DNA of 64,000 bases, taken from NCBI RefSeq assembly GCF_000687795.1, contig NZ_JHXT01000004.1, positions 1-64,000 of the forward strand. Reading direction: 5' to 3'. Position 1 is the stretch's first letter, and each line of letters starts with the position of its first letter. The position numbers and the translations under genes were made by a program. The notes under the pieces were generated by a model. The model did no database searches, was not told the origin of the DNA, and saw nothing but the letters and a program-made list of their open reading frames with translations. Below are positions 22,731 through 32,475 of the stretch, one piece after another. The stretch is from Mycoplasma testudinis ATCC 43263 (GTDB taxonomy: Bacteria > Bacillota_I > Bacilli_A > Mycoplasmatales > Mycoplasmoidaceae).

Positions 22731-24161
22731 TTAATAAGCTCTAGCAAAATAAACTCAATTAGTTGCTTTTTTACCAGAGTAAAAACATTTGTCTTCATCA
22801 CTAACTTTTAATTTTAAGTTAATACATCTTGCTGTTGCTCCTGTTTTTGTTTTTAATTGTGCTTCAGCTTCTGGATCTTCAAATCATGGGGCAAGAACAA
22901 CTTTTTTATCTTTTATTGCTTGTTCAAATTGTTCATATGTACTAATTTTTACAATAGCTTGTTGTGTTCTTGATTTGCTTGCTTCATATAATTGTTGATC
23001 ATAAGTTTGAATTGAATTTTTTAACCACTTATTTAATTCATCAATTGCAACATTAATTTTTTCTGCTTGATTACGAATTTTAATTGTTAATGTTTTGGTT
23101 TTCAAATCGTTGGGACCGATGACAATACTAAACGGAACTCCATTAACTTCATGAGTTGCTAGTCGCGATCCCATAGAAGCGTTTGTATTATCAATAATTA
23201 CCCGGTAATCTTGTTGTACAAGTTGTTCATAAAGTAGATTAGCAGCTTTCAATATATCTGGATTTTTATCAGCAAGTAAAGGAATAATGACAATTTGTTC
23301 GGGTGCTATTTTGAATGGTAATACAAGCCCGTTGTCATCGCTGTGACTCATAATTAAAGCACCAATAATTCTCGTAGAGATTCCTGCTGACATTGTGTAA
23401 ACATGACTATATTTATTATCTTTATTTTGAAACTTGATGTCAAATGCCTGAGCAAAATTTTGACCCAAGTGGTGACTTGTACTAGATTGAAGAGCTTGTC
23501 CGTCTGGCATTATTGTTTCTAATGTATAAGTGTTTAATGCGCCAGCAAATCTTTCGTTAGGTGTTTTTTCACCAGCTAACGGATACATCATTAAGATCTC
23601 ATTAATAAGTCATGAATAAGCATCATTCATTGCTTTGACCATTTCTAAACACGATTGTTCATCCGCAAATGCACAGTGTACTTCTTGTCAATGAAACTCA
23701 CTATTTCTTAGAAATGGACGAGTACTTTTTTCAACCCGAAAAACACTACATCATTGGTTGTATAAAAAAGGTAACTGTTGGTATGTTTGTAAAGTTTCAC
23801 TTCACAATTCACAAAATGCGACTTCTGAAGTTGGTCTTAGAACATAAGGGTCACCAAGTTTTTCATCGCCCTTTTGGCTGATTAAAAATAGTTCGGGATT
23901 AAATCCTTGAACGTGATGTTTTTCTTTAATTAAATCGCTATAAGGAAATAATGACGGTAAGGCCACATTTTGAATTTTTAATGTTTTGAACTTTTGGTTC
24001 ATGTATTTTTGAATTTGTTCTCAAATTGCCCATCCACGTGGTAAAAAGGTCATGAACCCTTTGATGCCGCTATAATGGATTAATTGGGCTGCTTCTACAA
24101 TGTTTGTATACCAGTCGCTAAAACTAGTAGCCCGGCTGGTGATTGCTAAATTTTTTTTCAT
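22731..24161 (-). CDS. proS: Prolyl-tRNA synthetase
   Basis: A 476-residue class II synthetase that charges tRNA-Pro in the cytoplasm. Motif 1 region: [16 protein letters not shown]. Motif 2: [20 protein letters not shown]. Motif 3: [20 protein letters not shown]. Next come an anticodon-binding domain (QIVIIPL...LLYEQL) and a C-terminal domain ending [18 protein letters not shown]. This is the short archaeal/eukaryote-like ProRS type found in mycoplasmas, lacking the bacterial editing insertion. All Trp codons checked are TGA or TGG in frame. The upstream small gene ends nine bases before its ATG. Confidence 0.95.
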
Positions 24162-24170
24162 AGTTTAATT

Positions 24171-24326
24171 TTAACCGCGTCGCGATCCGTTAGTTAAGAA
24201 AACAATGACAAGAATTACAAGAATAACAATGGCAGCCAAAATCACTCCTGCTACTATTGTACTCACACGTTTATGGTTATCGGGTCGTTGATCTGATTCT
24301 GATTGATTGTTCTTGTTTTTTGCCAT
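24171..24326 (-). CDS. 51-residue single-pass membrane protein
   Basis: A short ORF with a polar N-terminus (MAKNKNNQSESDQRPDNHKR), one strongly hydrophobic helix (about residues 24-44, AGVILAAIVILVILVIVFL) and a basic tail GSRRG. It ends 9 bp before proS, so it is probably cotranscribed. No family is recognised. The clear polar-helix-basic layout supports a real membrane microprotein. Confidence 0.6.
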   Translation of the reverse strand: MAKNKNNQSESDQRPDNHKRVSTIVAGVILAAIVILVILVIVFLTNGSRRG

Positions 24327-24462
24327 AGTTAAATAATTACTGGAAATTATAACATTTTAAACTTTTAGCATTTTTCAAATTACTTGAATTTTATTTTTTA
24401 AAAACTTGCAAAATTGACTTGAACGTTTTTTGTTGATTAAACTAAAAACTCTTTTTTAATCT

Positions 24463-26295
24463 TTATCGAGCTACAAAACGGTTTTGTTTTTTTAATCCTT
24501 GTTCAATTAAACGTTCTCTTTTCCCCATAAAGAAATACAAGTGAATTGTTCCAATTAATAAATTCAACATTCCAGAAATGATTGCATTTGCAGTTTGTAA
24601 TCAAATAAAGATATTCATTCCAAATGTGCCACCATAAGCTAGTGCTGCAGCGTTAAAAATAAATAATAATGGAACAAAAGTTAACAAGCCTTGCATGATT
24701 GAACTGATCCATGACATACTAACTCTTTGAGTTGATTGGAAGTATAATTGTGCGGTCGTGCCAATTGCAATAAAAATGGCTTGAACCATGCTTATCTCTA
24801 AAACCCGGTGGGCTTCTATGAGGTCGCGATTTGCTTGAACATTAAATAGTCCAGTAAGCATCGGATCTGCTATTCCGTATGAGAAAATTAAATAAACCAC
24901 AACACCATACACTAAAGATAGCATGGCACAGTATCAGTAAACTTGTTTAATAGCAGCGTAATCTTTTTTACCATATTTGTATGCACATACTGCTCGCCCA
25001 CCTTGGATTACGCCCCAAACTGATTGTAATGCCAAATTGGTTATTGGGGTAACACTACCATACAATGATTGATAATAATTTTGAGCAACTGGTGCATTAC
25101 CAACTTGTGGATTAGTATGAACAGTAACACTAACTAAATAAGTTTGAAATAACGCGTTAGATAAAGCTAACGATGAATTCCGCATTAATGAAGCAATTCC
25201 TACTAAAACAATAATTGAAAAATAACTCCACGTATATAACTTAAAACGCAATTTACGAACATCTAAGTGGGAGAGTTCTTTTGCAGACATAATTCAACTA
25301 AAGATAAAGTATGCTGCAAAGTTTAAAAACCATCCAATTACGGTTGCGATGGCCGAACCATCTAGTCCTAAATTAGCATACCGAATAAACACCCAATCTA
25401 ATAAAACATTAATTCCATTAGCAATTGGTGGAATAATGGAAATAAACAATTGACGCCCTTCACTTTGCGAAAGTAAATAGTACATTTGAACAAATATTTG
25501 AATGATGTTAAAACCACACAAAATAAATACATATCCTTGAGCATAACGGATTTGGAGTTTTTGGAAAATTTCTGCTGAAAAACGGTGTGCTATGCCTTGC
25601 GCTGAATTAGGATCCATCGGCGCTTGGTTGTGAGAACCAATTCCACCGATCGCACTTTGTTGCAACCATGGAACAGACATTCCTAAAATAAACATCGAAG
25701 TGACTAATCCAATTGTAAGGTTAGTCATAAAACCAGTAGATCAAACTTTTTGTAATTCCTTCGAGTCATTCCGTGCTAAAGCTTTTGCATATGAAACTGA
25801 GATTCCCATGCTAATGAAAACTGTCAACCCATTTAAAATAACGGTGATTGGAGCACTAATTGAAACGGCAGCACGAACAACATCAACGACATTTAATGGC
25901 GTTTGTCCAGCCATTGCTTGACCAGGCAAAAACAAATCCAAGTATTGTTTGTATAAAGTACTATCTACTTGCCCAAAAATATCGGTTGCTGGTCCTTGAG
26001 CAAAGGATACTTGTTCACTAATATATTGTTGCCCTAAACTAAAGAAAATTGACGTTGGGTTAAGATCACTTTGCGGCACAAATTTAATAATCATAATTTG
26101 GTCTGCAAAAATATATAAGGCTTGAAATAAGCTTACAATAATGGCTGGACCAACAAATCTTAAAACAACCAAAAAAACATTTTTACGTTCAAATGGATTA
26201 TTTTTAATCAATTGTTTTTGTTTAGGATCTAATGTTTCATTGCAAGAAAGTTCAACGCTGTGGACCTTTGTTTTTAAGCGATTTTTAAATTTCAT
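24463..26295 (-). CDS. MATE-family multidrug/Na+ efflux transporter
   Basis: A 610-residue protein with about twelve membrane helices in two homologous halves. Family features include an N-terminal FVGPAIIVSLFQALYIFADQ helix, the mid-protein QSEGRQLFISIIPPIANGIN, and the second-half NLALQSVWGVIQGGRAVCAYKYGKKDY, which echoes the MATE QG.. motif. It is longer than typical 450-residue MATE proteins because of loop insertions (for example residues about 80-130 and 215-245), as seen in several mycoplasmas. Such carriers export drugs or metabolites using H+ or Na+ gradients; the substrate is unknown. It stands 136 bp upstream of the small membrane gene and 163 bp downstream of msrB. Confidence 0.85.
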
Positions 26296-26458
26296 AGATT
26301 AATAAATGTCTGATTGTGTTTAATATTGTATCAACTTTAAGAAAAACTTAAAAATTTTACTTTACAAAGATAGTAGATGCACAAGAAAATTTATACAAAA
26401 AAACAATGCCGCAAGTATTGCTAAACACAGTATTGCTAGATTTTAAAAAGGAAAAGTT

Positions 26459-26908
26459 TTATTTAACAAAAACCTTGTATTCGCTATAACCTTCAGCATC
26501 CATATCTTCTAAGGGAATGAATTTCAATGATGCGGAATTAATGCAGTACCTTAGTCCTCCGGTTTCTTGTGGTCCATCATTAAAGACATGCCCTAAATGG
26601 CTGTTTGTATTTTTGGCCCGAACTTCAACCCGTCGCATCCCATAGGTACGATCTTCTTTTTCGGCGATTAATTCTTTACTAATTGGTTGACTGAATGCTG
26701 GTCATCCACACCCTGAATCGAATTTGTCAGTAGAAGCAAAAAGTGGTTCACCACTTGTGATGTCAACATAAATACCCTTCCGAAATTCGTGATCATATTT
26801 ATTTTTAAACGGTGGTTCAGTAGCAGCATTTTGGGTAACGTCATATTGCAATTGATCAAGATTTTCTTCTAATTCGGCTTGACTCATTTTTTTAAATTTA
26901 GATTCCAT
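26459..26908 (-). CDS. msrB: Peptide methionine-(R)-S-oxide reductase MsrB
   Basis: A 149-residue enzyme that reduces methionine-R-sulfoxide in proteins. The family core is clear: [29 protein letters not shown], and the catalytic Cys in [12 protein letters not shown]. The two CxxC zinc-binding pairs of many MsrB proteins are absent, so this is the zinc-free form. A Cys in GCGWP may act as resolving residue. Its ATG is 17 bp after the ytpR stop, so it belongs to the degV-ytpR-msrB transcription unit. Confidence 0.92.
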
Positions 26909-26924
26909 ATTGATTTAATTCCTT

Positions 26925-27557
26925 TTAGTATATTTGTTTGAAAGGTTGTCCAATTTCATTCTTAGCTTGTTCTTCGCTTAATTCAAGAATAACTTTTCCT
27001 TCTTGGGGAAGCATTCCCAGCTCTCTTGTGCTGCAAATCATTCCATTTGATTCATAGTCTAAAACTGTTGAAGCAGTTATATATTTACCTAAAGGAATCG
27101 TTGCGTTAGGTAACACAACAACAACATATTGATTTTCACGAACATTTGTTCCCCCACAAACAATTTTTTGAAGGGATTCATTACCAATATCTACTTCACA
27201 ATAATTTAAATGGCTTTTTGGAATTGCTTGAACTTTTTTTATTTGTCCAATTATGATTGGATATTGTTCTGCATAACTTGATAAATCAATTCCTAAAATT
27301 TTATTTAATTGTTCAATCAATTTGGTAGTGGGTGCATTCAAACCCTCTTTAATTTCTAAATTAAGAGCTTTGGGATGCGATATATTAAACGCAACTAATT
27401 CGTTATTAAGGTCATAAAACAAAACGTAATTTGAGAATTTTTTTTGGATTGCTGGAGTAAGTGGGTTTTTAACAAAACCTACTAAAGTATCTTGCAGGGT
27501 TTTTTCTTGGTAGAAAAGATTAAGAAATTTTTTTGCGGCTTGTGGATTTTGACTCAT
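26925..27557 (-). CDS. ytpR: YtpR-type tRNA-binding-domain protein
   Basis: A 210-residue protein. The N-terminal ~95 residues match the DUF4479-like part of YtpR; the C-terminal ~100 residues form an EMAP/tRNA-binding OB fold (HLNYCEVDIG...QIVCGGTNVREN...YESNGMICSTRELGM), the same module as at the start of bacterial PheT. YtpR proteins are common in Firmicutes and mollicutes; their role is unclear, probably RNA or tRNA binding. It starts 1 bp after the degV stop. Confidence 0.85.
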   Translation of the reverse strand: MSQNPQAAKKFLNLFYQEKTLQDTLVGFVKNPLTPAIQKKFSNYVLFYDLNNELVAFNISHPKALNLEIKEGLNAPTTKLIEQLNKILGIDLSSYAEQYPIIIGQIKKVQAIPKSHLNYCEVDIGNESLQKIVCGGTNVRENQYVVVVLPNATIPLGKYITASTVLDYESNGMICSTRELGMLPQEGKVILELSEEQAKNEIGQPFKQIY

Positions 27558-27558
27558 A

Positions 27559-28431
27559 TTAATTTGCTTCTAGATATAATGAATATGTGTTTAATCCAGT
27601 GTGGACTGCAATTACAGAACTCATTGGTCGTAAATCTATTTTTGTTCCAGCAGGTAAAATTTTTTGAAAATCTTTAATTACTTTTTGGTTTTCGGTGGGA
27701 TCAGTTAATGCTGAAATTAATAGTGCCCGTTTGATTCCGTTTTTACTTCATTGAATTTTTTCGTCCAAGAATTGGGCAAGACGCTTCTGACCGTCAGTTA
27801 AATCCCGTTTTTTATCAAAGTATTCTAAAACTCCATCTGCTGGTAAAAGCTTGATTAGAATTCGTAACTTAAGGGCTTTTACCATCATGGCTTTAAATCC
27901 CCGAAGTCTCCCACCAGAAATTAATTGCGAAACATCGTTTACAATAATTGTTCCGCCTTTTTTAAGGTTAATTGATTTTACGTATTCATCAATCTTAACG
28001 ATGTCAAATCCATTTTTTTCAATAAATACTTTAATATCGTTTAAAGTTCAAATAATGCTATATTCGACATCAAAACAATTGATGACATGAAATTTGTCAC
28101 TACCATAATGTGTTTCTAAAGTTTTTCACATTGAATACGTCCCAGACATAACACTATCCATGGGGATTCCAATCACGTGATCATATTTTTTAATGAGTTC
28201 TTCAACTTTTTCAGTGACTTCACCAAGGTTGGTTGCTCCGGTTTTAAATTTGGATCCTTGGCTAATTTTTTGGGCAAGGCCTTTTAAATCTAAATCAATT
28301 CCTGCTCGATAAACTTTTTCAGGGTTTTGTGTTGTGTCAATAATGGCCAAAGGGACCATATAGATGTCATTAGCAGTATCCTCGTTATATGAGGCTGCTG
28401 AGTCGATTAAATAAGCTATTTTTCCAGCCAT
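27559..28431 (-). CDS. degV: DegV-family fatty-acid-binding protein
   Basis: A 290-residue DegV protein (FakB-like), which binds a fatty acid for phosphorylation by FakA-type kinases. The N-terminus IAYLIDSAASY fits the family ITDSTADL-type start; further blocks are FKTGATNLGEV, HVIGIPMDSVMSGTY (the lipid-headgroup Ser/Thr region) and GLNTYSLYLE at the C-terminus. Length is typical. First gene of the minus-strand unit degV-ytpR-msrB. Confidence 0.88.
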
Positions 28432-28633
28432 GAAATTTCTCCATCAAATTCGTTTTTTTTAAAATTCAAGTTTGTTTGACAATAATAAACGTCATAATCA
28501 TAACAAATCATAATATTAATTGTTTTATATTATCTCTAGATTATGAAGATAAGCAAACTTTTTTGTCAGTATTTTCTTAAAGAATTATTATAACGAAAGC
28601 TATTTGCCAGGTTTGAAAAACTCAATCAGTTCT

Positions 28634-28939
28634 TTATATAGATAAAGCAGACAAGACGTTTATTTCATTGCTAATAACGACATTTGTAAATGCCTTTTTA
28701 TTTTCTTGAATTTGTAAAATTCGTTGTCCGGTTGTCTTGATGGCAATTGCTTGATAAACTTGTACACTTTTTGTTTGACCAATTTGATGTACGCCATCTG
28801 TTGCTTGGCTTTGTACAGCTAAATTCCATCATAAGTCGTAGTGGATAACAATTTTTGCTCCAACAAGATTTAATTCATTACCAGCAGCTTTTAAAGATGC
28901 ACTAAAAACAGGTGTATCATCTTCGTTGAAAGTATTCAC
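28634..28939 (-). pseudogene. C-terminal remnant of an SNF2-family helicase
   Basis: A 101-residue minus-strand frame reads VIHYDLWWNLAVQSQ, then ATDGVHQIGQTKSVQVY and ILQIQENKKAF. This is the end of the SNF2 helicase C-domain, whose motif VI is normally ATDRxHRIGQ. Both motif-VI arginines are lost (Gly and Gln here), and all upstream helicase motifs are absent. A GTG at 28939 preceded by AAGAAAGG could start translation, but the product would lack the ATPase. Best read as a decayed gene end. Confidence 0.75.
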
Positions 28940-28988
28940 CGATATCGACCTTTCTTTTTTTATATTCTTATAAGGAGATATTTAAAAA

Positions 28989-29135
28989 ATTGATTTGCAT
29001 TATGAAGTTCAAATTCTAGATTATTGAGTAATTCCATACGAAAGAGAAAATAAATTGCCAACTGACATTATAAGATCGGCAAGAGTTTTGCTTCCTAAAC
29101 ATCAAAAATTTGATTCAATATCATGAACATTATAA
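28989..29135 (+). CDS. Short unrecognised ORF, possible gene fragment
   Basis: A plus-strand frame of 46-48 residues (LHYEVQILDYWVIPYEREN...SARVLLPKHQKFDSISW) of protein-like composition, ending TAA 29133. There is no ATG: candidate starts are TTG 28995 or ATT 28989 behind AAGGAG (28973-28978). It lies next to the SNF2 remnant on the opposite strand, so it is probably part of the same decayed region. No homology is recognised by eye. The rest of 29136-29341 holds only an AT-rich region with an 18-bp palindrome at 29229. Confidence 0.3.
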
Positions 29136-29228
29136 GTTAGTTGTGTCACGATTAATGTAATTGCTGAATCAGATTATTCAAAACTGACCAAAAACTTATT
29201 AAATTATAAATCCAACAGTAAAAATCTA

Positions 29229-29246
29229 AACTAACTTAAGTTAGTT
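29229..29246. repeat. 18-bp perfect palindrome before the 29342 gene
   Basis: AACTAACTTAAGTTAGTT, followed by ATTTT. It could be a weak terminator for transcription from the left or an operator for the next gene. Confidence 0.4.
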
Positions 29247-29341
29247 ATTTTCGGGCATTATTTTTGAAGTAATTTATCTCGAATTTTCAAAAATAGCCTT
29301 TTTAAAATTTATAATAAATTTCTATACTAAACGAGGTCGTC

Positions 29342-30397
29342 GTGGTTAATTTTCTTGAAATAATTCGTTCAAAAAAGCCGTATGATGTTGATTTGCAAAA
29401 AATTTTATTAGATTTTGCAAATCAATTTTTGAAATGAAAAACCCTTTCTCAAAAAACTGCTTTTTCTAAGGAATATACGATGCAAGCGCCGTTTTTGCTT
29501 AGCAATTCCTATGAGTCTATAATTATTCGCAATAGTTTTAATTATGTTGCTCGTTTTTTGGTAACTCATAAATATAACAAAAATGATGCATCTGCTATTA
29601 GCCAAACAAGAGCCCGAGTTGGTTATGAAATGTTAAAGCGTTGAAGCGGATTTAATTTTGTTGATCGTCAAGCACTAATAGATGTTTACACTGATGCGAC
29701 GTCTTTTTTAACCAAATTGATTTCTCATGAAATTGTTTTAGACGAAGCTCATATGATGAGTTTATTTCGATATTGTAGTTTTTTGGGCAAACTTGATTAT
29801 GTTAGTGCTTCGTTAAAATCTAAAATTAAAAATTTGAATGGTTATTTAACTAACGATAAATATCTTAAAGATCTTAGTAATTTAACCAAGGTTTTTCAAA
29901 ACAATTTTTTAAATTCACGATTTTTTAAAAAAACTGGAATTACATATAATGCTGAATTCGGATTAGGTGGATCCGCTTTATTTTTTGTTGAAGGGAATAT
30001 GCTGTGTGATGGAAATTTAATTGAAATTTTCACTAGCAAAAATTTTCAAAACAAAAATCTTGAGCTAATGCAAATTGCCGGTCAGTATTTGGCTAACGAA
30101 ACAACTCGTGAAGCAGTTCGCCTTTTTCCAAAGGGATTTGCTCCAAAAATGAAAGCGCTTAAACAAACAATGTATGACATTAGAAAACTTGTGCTGTATC
30201 ACGGACGCTTTGGAGAAATTGAATATGCTGATGTTTCAAAAATTCCAGAATTAGAATTAAGGAAATTTACACATAAGATTATTCGTTGGTCTAAGCTTAG
30301 GTATGAACTAGAAGCTTTAAAAGATGAATTGGTGCGTGATAGTTTAAGTAACGATTCAACACAAGTACCTACAAAGGCGCCGTCTAAGTTGAATTAG
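29342..30397 (+). CDS. Hypothetical protein, 351 residues
   Basis: A soluble-looking, mainly helical, basic protein with no signal peptide or membrane segment. The GTG start at 29342 is preceded by GAGG at a suitable distance, and no in-frame ATG lies close by. Recognisable blocks are few: FGLGGSALFFVEGNMLCDGN in the middle and an Arg/Lys-rich C-terminal third, ending in a Ser/Thr/Pro tail. I do not recognise a family. It is upstream of rpsB but separated from it by a promoter-like region, so it is probably a single-gene unit. Confidence 0.7.
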
Positions 30398-30512
30398 TGT
30401 CATTTTTAATGGTTTTTTACATAAATTAAATTTTTTTTGAAAAAAAATGTAACTTTTAAGTTATTATATATAGGCTATATAGCAATTATAAGAAAGGTGA
30501 ATTCTACACAGA

Positions 30513-31619
30513 ATGTCTGAAAACAATTTTAATAATCCTGAATCAGCTCCGACAAATCGGACTGCTGAAAAAGCTGAAATTTCACAACCGGAAGCAAGTC
30601 AACAAGCTCCAGCAGCAAATTCAGGTCAAACTCGTAAACCAATGTTTACCGAAACCGAACTAGCAAATGGTGAAAAGCCATTAGTTTCTGGTTCAAAAAT
30701 AATGGAAGTGGGCGGTCATATTGGATTTTCAAAACGAAGATGAAACCCAAAAATGAAACCTTACATTTACAGTAAGAAGCCAAGCGGAACCCAATATGAT
30801 GTCTTGAATGTTCCATTAATGCAAGAAAAGTTACAAGCGGCATATGAATTTATTAAAGAAATCGCAACTAATAACGGTGTTGTTTTATTTGTTGGGACTA
30901 AAACTAAGCAAGTTCAAGAACTCATTAAAGAAATTGCAAAACGGATTGATATTAACTACATTTCCCAACGCTGATTAGGTGGTACTTTAACTAACTTCAA
31001 AACAATTAGCAATTCGATTAAGCAATTAAACAACTTGATTACTGAACGTGAAAAAGGTTTAGGCCAACACACCAAAAAAGAACAAATGTTAATTATCAAA
31101 AAGATTGATAAATTAGAAAAATTTTTCGGTGGGATTAAAACCATGCGTGGTTTGCCTAACGTTATTGTAGTTGATGATCCAATTCATGAAAAGAACGCAG
31201 TAACTGAAGCTAAAAAATTAAATATCCCTGTTGTCGCAATTGCCAACACTAATGCAGATCCAAATTTAATTGATTACTTAGTTCCAGGTAATAATGCTTC
31301 AATTCGTTCAGTAACTTTATTTATGAATTTATTTGCCGACGCAGTTGCTATTGCCCAAGGTAAACAACAATTGTTCGCATATAAACCAGATGAAGAAATT
31401 GTGATTGCCCAAGTGGTTCGTAAAGAACGTGATCCTCGCTTTGTTGTTAATCGTTCAAATAGTTATCACGGTTTCCAAAACCGCAGGTTCAACAATGATG
31501 GTAACAATCGTTATGGTAACAACAGTACTAACACAACAGTACGATCGTTTACTCCACCAAGTGCGGCAACTTCAGCAGCTTCTACAACAAGCAGTGAAAA
31601 ACCAACAGCTAACGAATAA
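30513..31619 (+). CDS. rpsB: 30S ribosomal protein S2 with extended termini
   Basis: A 368-residue uS2. Core motifs: GGHIGFSKRRWNPKM, RWLGGTLTNFKTI, LPNVIVVDDPIHEKNAV and IPVVAIANTNADPNLIDYLVPGNN. Typical bacterial S2 is about 240 residues; here about 65 extra residues precede the core (Gln/Ala/Pro-rich) and about 80 follow it (Asn/Ser/Thr-rich with RFNNDGNNRYGNN). Low-complexity extensions of S2 occur in some mycoplasmas. A GAAAGGTG RBS-like box is about 14 bp upstream, so a start at another point cannot be excluded. A terminator follows directly, so tsf is not linked. Confidence 0.95.
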
Positions 31620-31640
31620 AACTCAAATAGATTTTTTGAA

Positions 31641-31668
31641 AAATGAAGGGAAACCTTCATTTTTTTTA
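31641..31668 (+). terminator. rpsB terminator
   Basis: AATGAAGG pairs with CCTTCATT across GGAAA, followed by T7. From here to 31837 I see only AT-rich sequence with a possible promoter for the copper module. Confidence 0.85.
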
Positions 31669-31837
31669 TTGCTTATTAGATGTTTATCCTAGCTTTATTA
31701 ATAGCCTTTTAGTTTTATAAAATTTCAGCTTAAAATTTCTGGTTTCGAAAATTCTCATTGAAATTACAACACAAAAAATAATATTGGAATAACATATTAC
31801 TAATCAAGTCAGATTAGAATACGAAAGGAATAAAAAT

Positions 31838-31957
31838 ATGAATGATCGTAAATTATGTCTTCATATGTGTTCAATGGTCCACATCATGATAGTGGCTTTT
31901 GAATGTAGCTCCCCCGTATCTATCTGCTTAAGCCTAGACACAAAACGGCAGTGTTAA
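31838..31957 (+). CDS. 39-residue Cys/Met/His-rich ORF upstream of copZ
   Basis: The ORF starts at ATG 31838, 9 bp after a strong RBS (AAAGGA). It encodes a peptide whose N-terminal half contains CLHMCSMVHIM, with five Met, two His and six Cys overall. Such residues are classic Cu(I) ligands, and the next genes are a copper chaperone and a copper ATPase. It may be a copper-binding micro-peptide or a leader peptide that senses copper. The second half uses codons unusual for this genome (CCC, CGG, CTA), so a decayed gene or untranslated leader is also possible. Confidence 0.4.
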   Translation: MNDRKLCLHMCSMVHIMIVAFECSSPVSICLSLDTKRQC

Positions 31958-32015
31958 TTTTCATTTTTAGTCAACTATTTTAAAAAATATTTAAAACAAA
32001 ATTCGGAGAATAAAA

Positions 32016-32237
32016 ATGAATACGAAATCAATATTATTAAAAGTTCAAGATATGACTTGTGTCTCTTGTGCTGCTGCAATTACTATGAAATTAGAAAAAA
32101 TGCAATTAGTGAACTTTAGCGTCGATGTTGTTTCACAAGAAATTGAAGTTGAATATGATGAAAACGTTGCTTCTCGTGAAGCAATCTTAGATGCTATCAA
32201 AAAAGCCGGATATAAAAGCGAAGTTATCGAAGAATAA
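32016..32237 (+). CDS. copZ: Copper chaperone CopZ (HMA domain)
   Basis: A 73-residue single HMA domain with metal-binding motif MTCVSCAAA (residues 12-20), binding Cu(I) through two cysteines. The rest follows the beta-alpha-beta fold: VVSQEIEVEYDE, then AILDAIKKAGYKSEV. It carries copper to CopA, encoded 195 bp downstream. RBS CGGAGA precedes ATG 32016. CopA here has no N-terminal HMA domain, so this free chaperone probably supplies that function. Confidence 0.93.
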   Translation: MNTKSILLKVQDMTCVSCAAAITMKLEKMQLVNFSVDVVSQEIEVEYDENVASREAILDAIKKAGYKSEVIEE

Positions 32238-32260
32238 TTAAAATTATTTTTTCTTTTTTT

Positions 32261-32295
32261 AACTTATAAGTTTTTTTAGATTTTTTATCTAAAAA
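32261..32295 (+). promoter_or_regulatory. Two hairpins between copZ and copA
   Basis: AACTTATAAGTT (32261-32272) is a perfect palindrome running into T7. TTTTTAGAT and ATCTAAAAA (about 32274-32295) form a second stem. The first resembles a terminator, so it may reduce transcription from copZ into copA; the second overlaps its T-run and could be an alternative fold. Confidence 0.45.
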
Positions 32296-32325
32296 CACTT
32301 TCAATACTATTTTTATGGAGCAGTT

Positions 32326-32475
32326 ATGACAATAACTTATAAAATCTTGAACAATCAAGGTTTGGTTAGAAATTTAAGTGTCTTAATTAATAATCATTTA
32401 ATTAAGATAATCTTAATTTCGCTTTTCCTGAATGATTGTGCACACAATACTGGTGACAACAATGAAAAAAATTAA
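32326..32475 (+). CDS. 49-residue ORF overlapping the start of copA
   Basis: ATG 32326 has a GGAG RBS eight bases upstream and opens a frame ending at TAA 32473, in another frame than copA. It overlaps the copA N-terminus by about 44 bp. The product has a hydrophobic middle and one Cys-Ala-His near the end. copA itself lacks a good RBS, so this ORF may serve for translational coupling, or it may mark a frameshifted longer copA N-terminus. Confidence 0.35.
   Translation: MTITYKILNNQGLVRNLSVLINNHLIKIILISLFLNDCAHNTGDNNEKN

Noticed and set aside
23669-23881. Plus-strand ORF inside the proS region
   Set aside because: Antisense to conserved motif 2 of prolyl-tRNA synthetase; no independent support.
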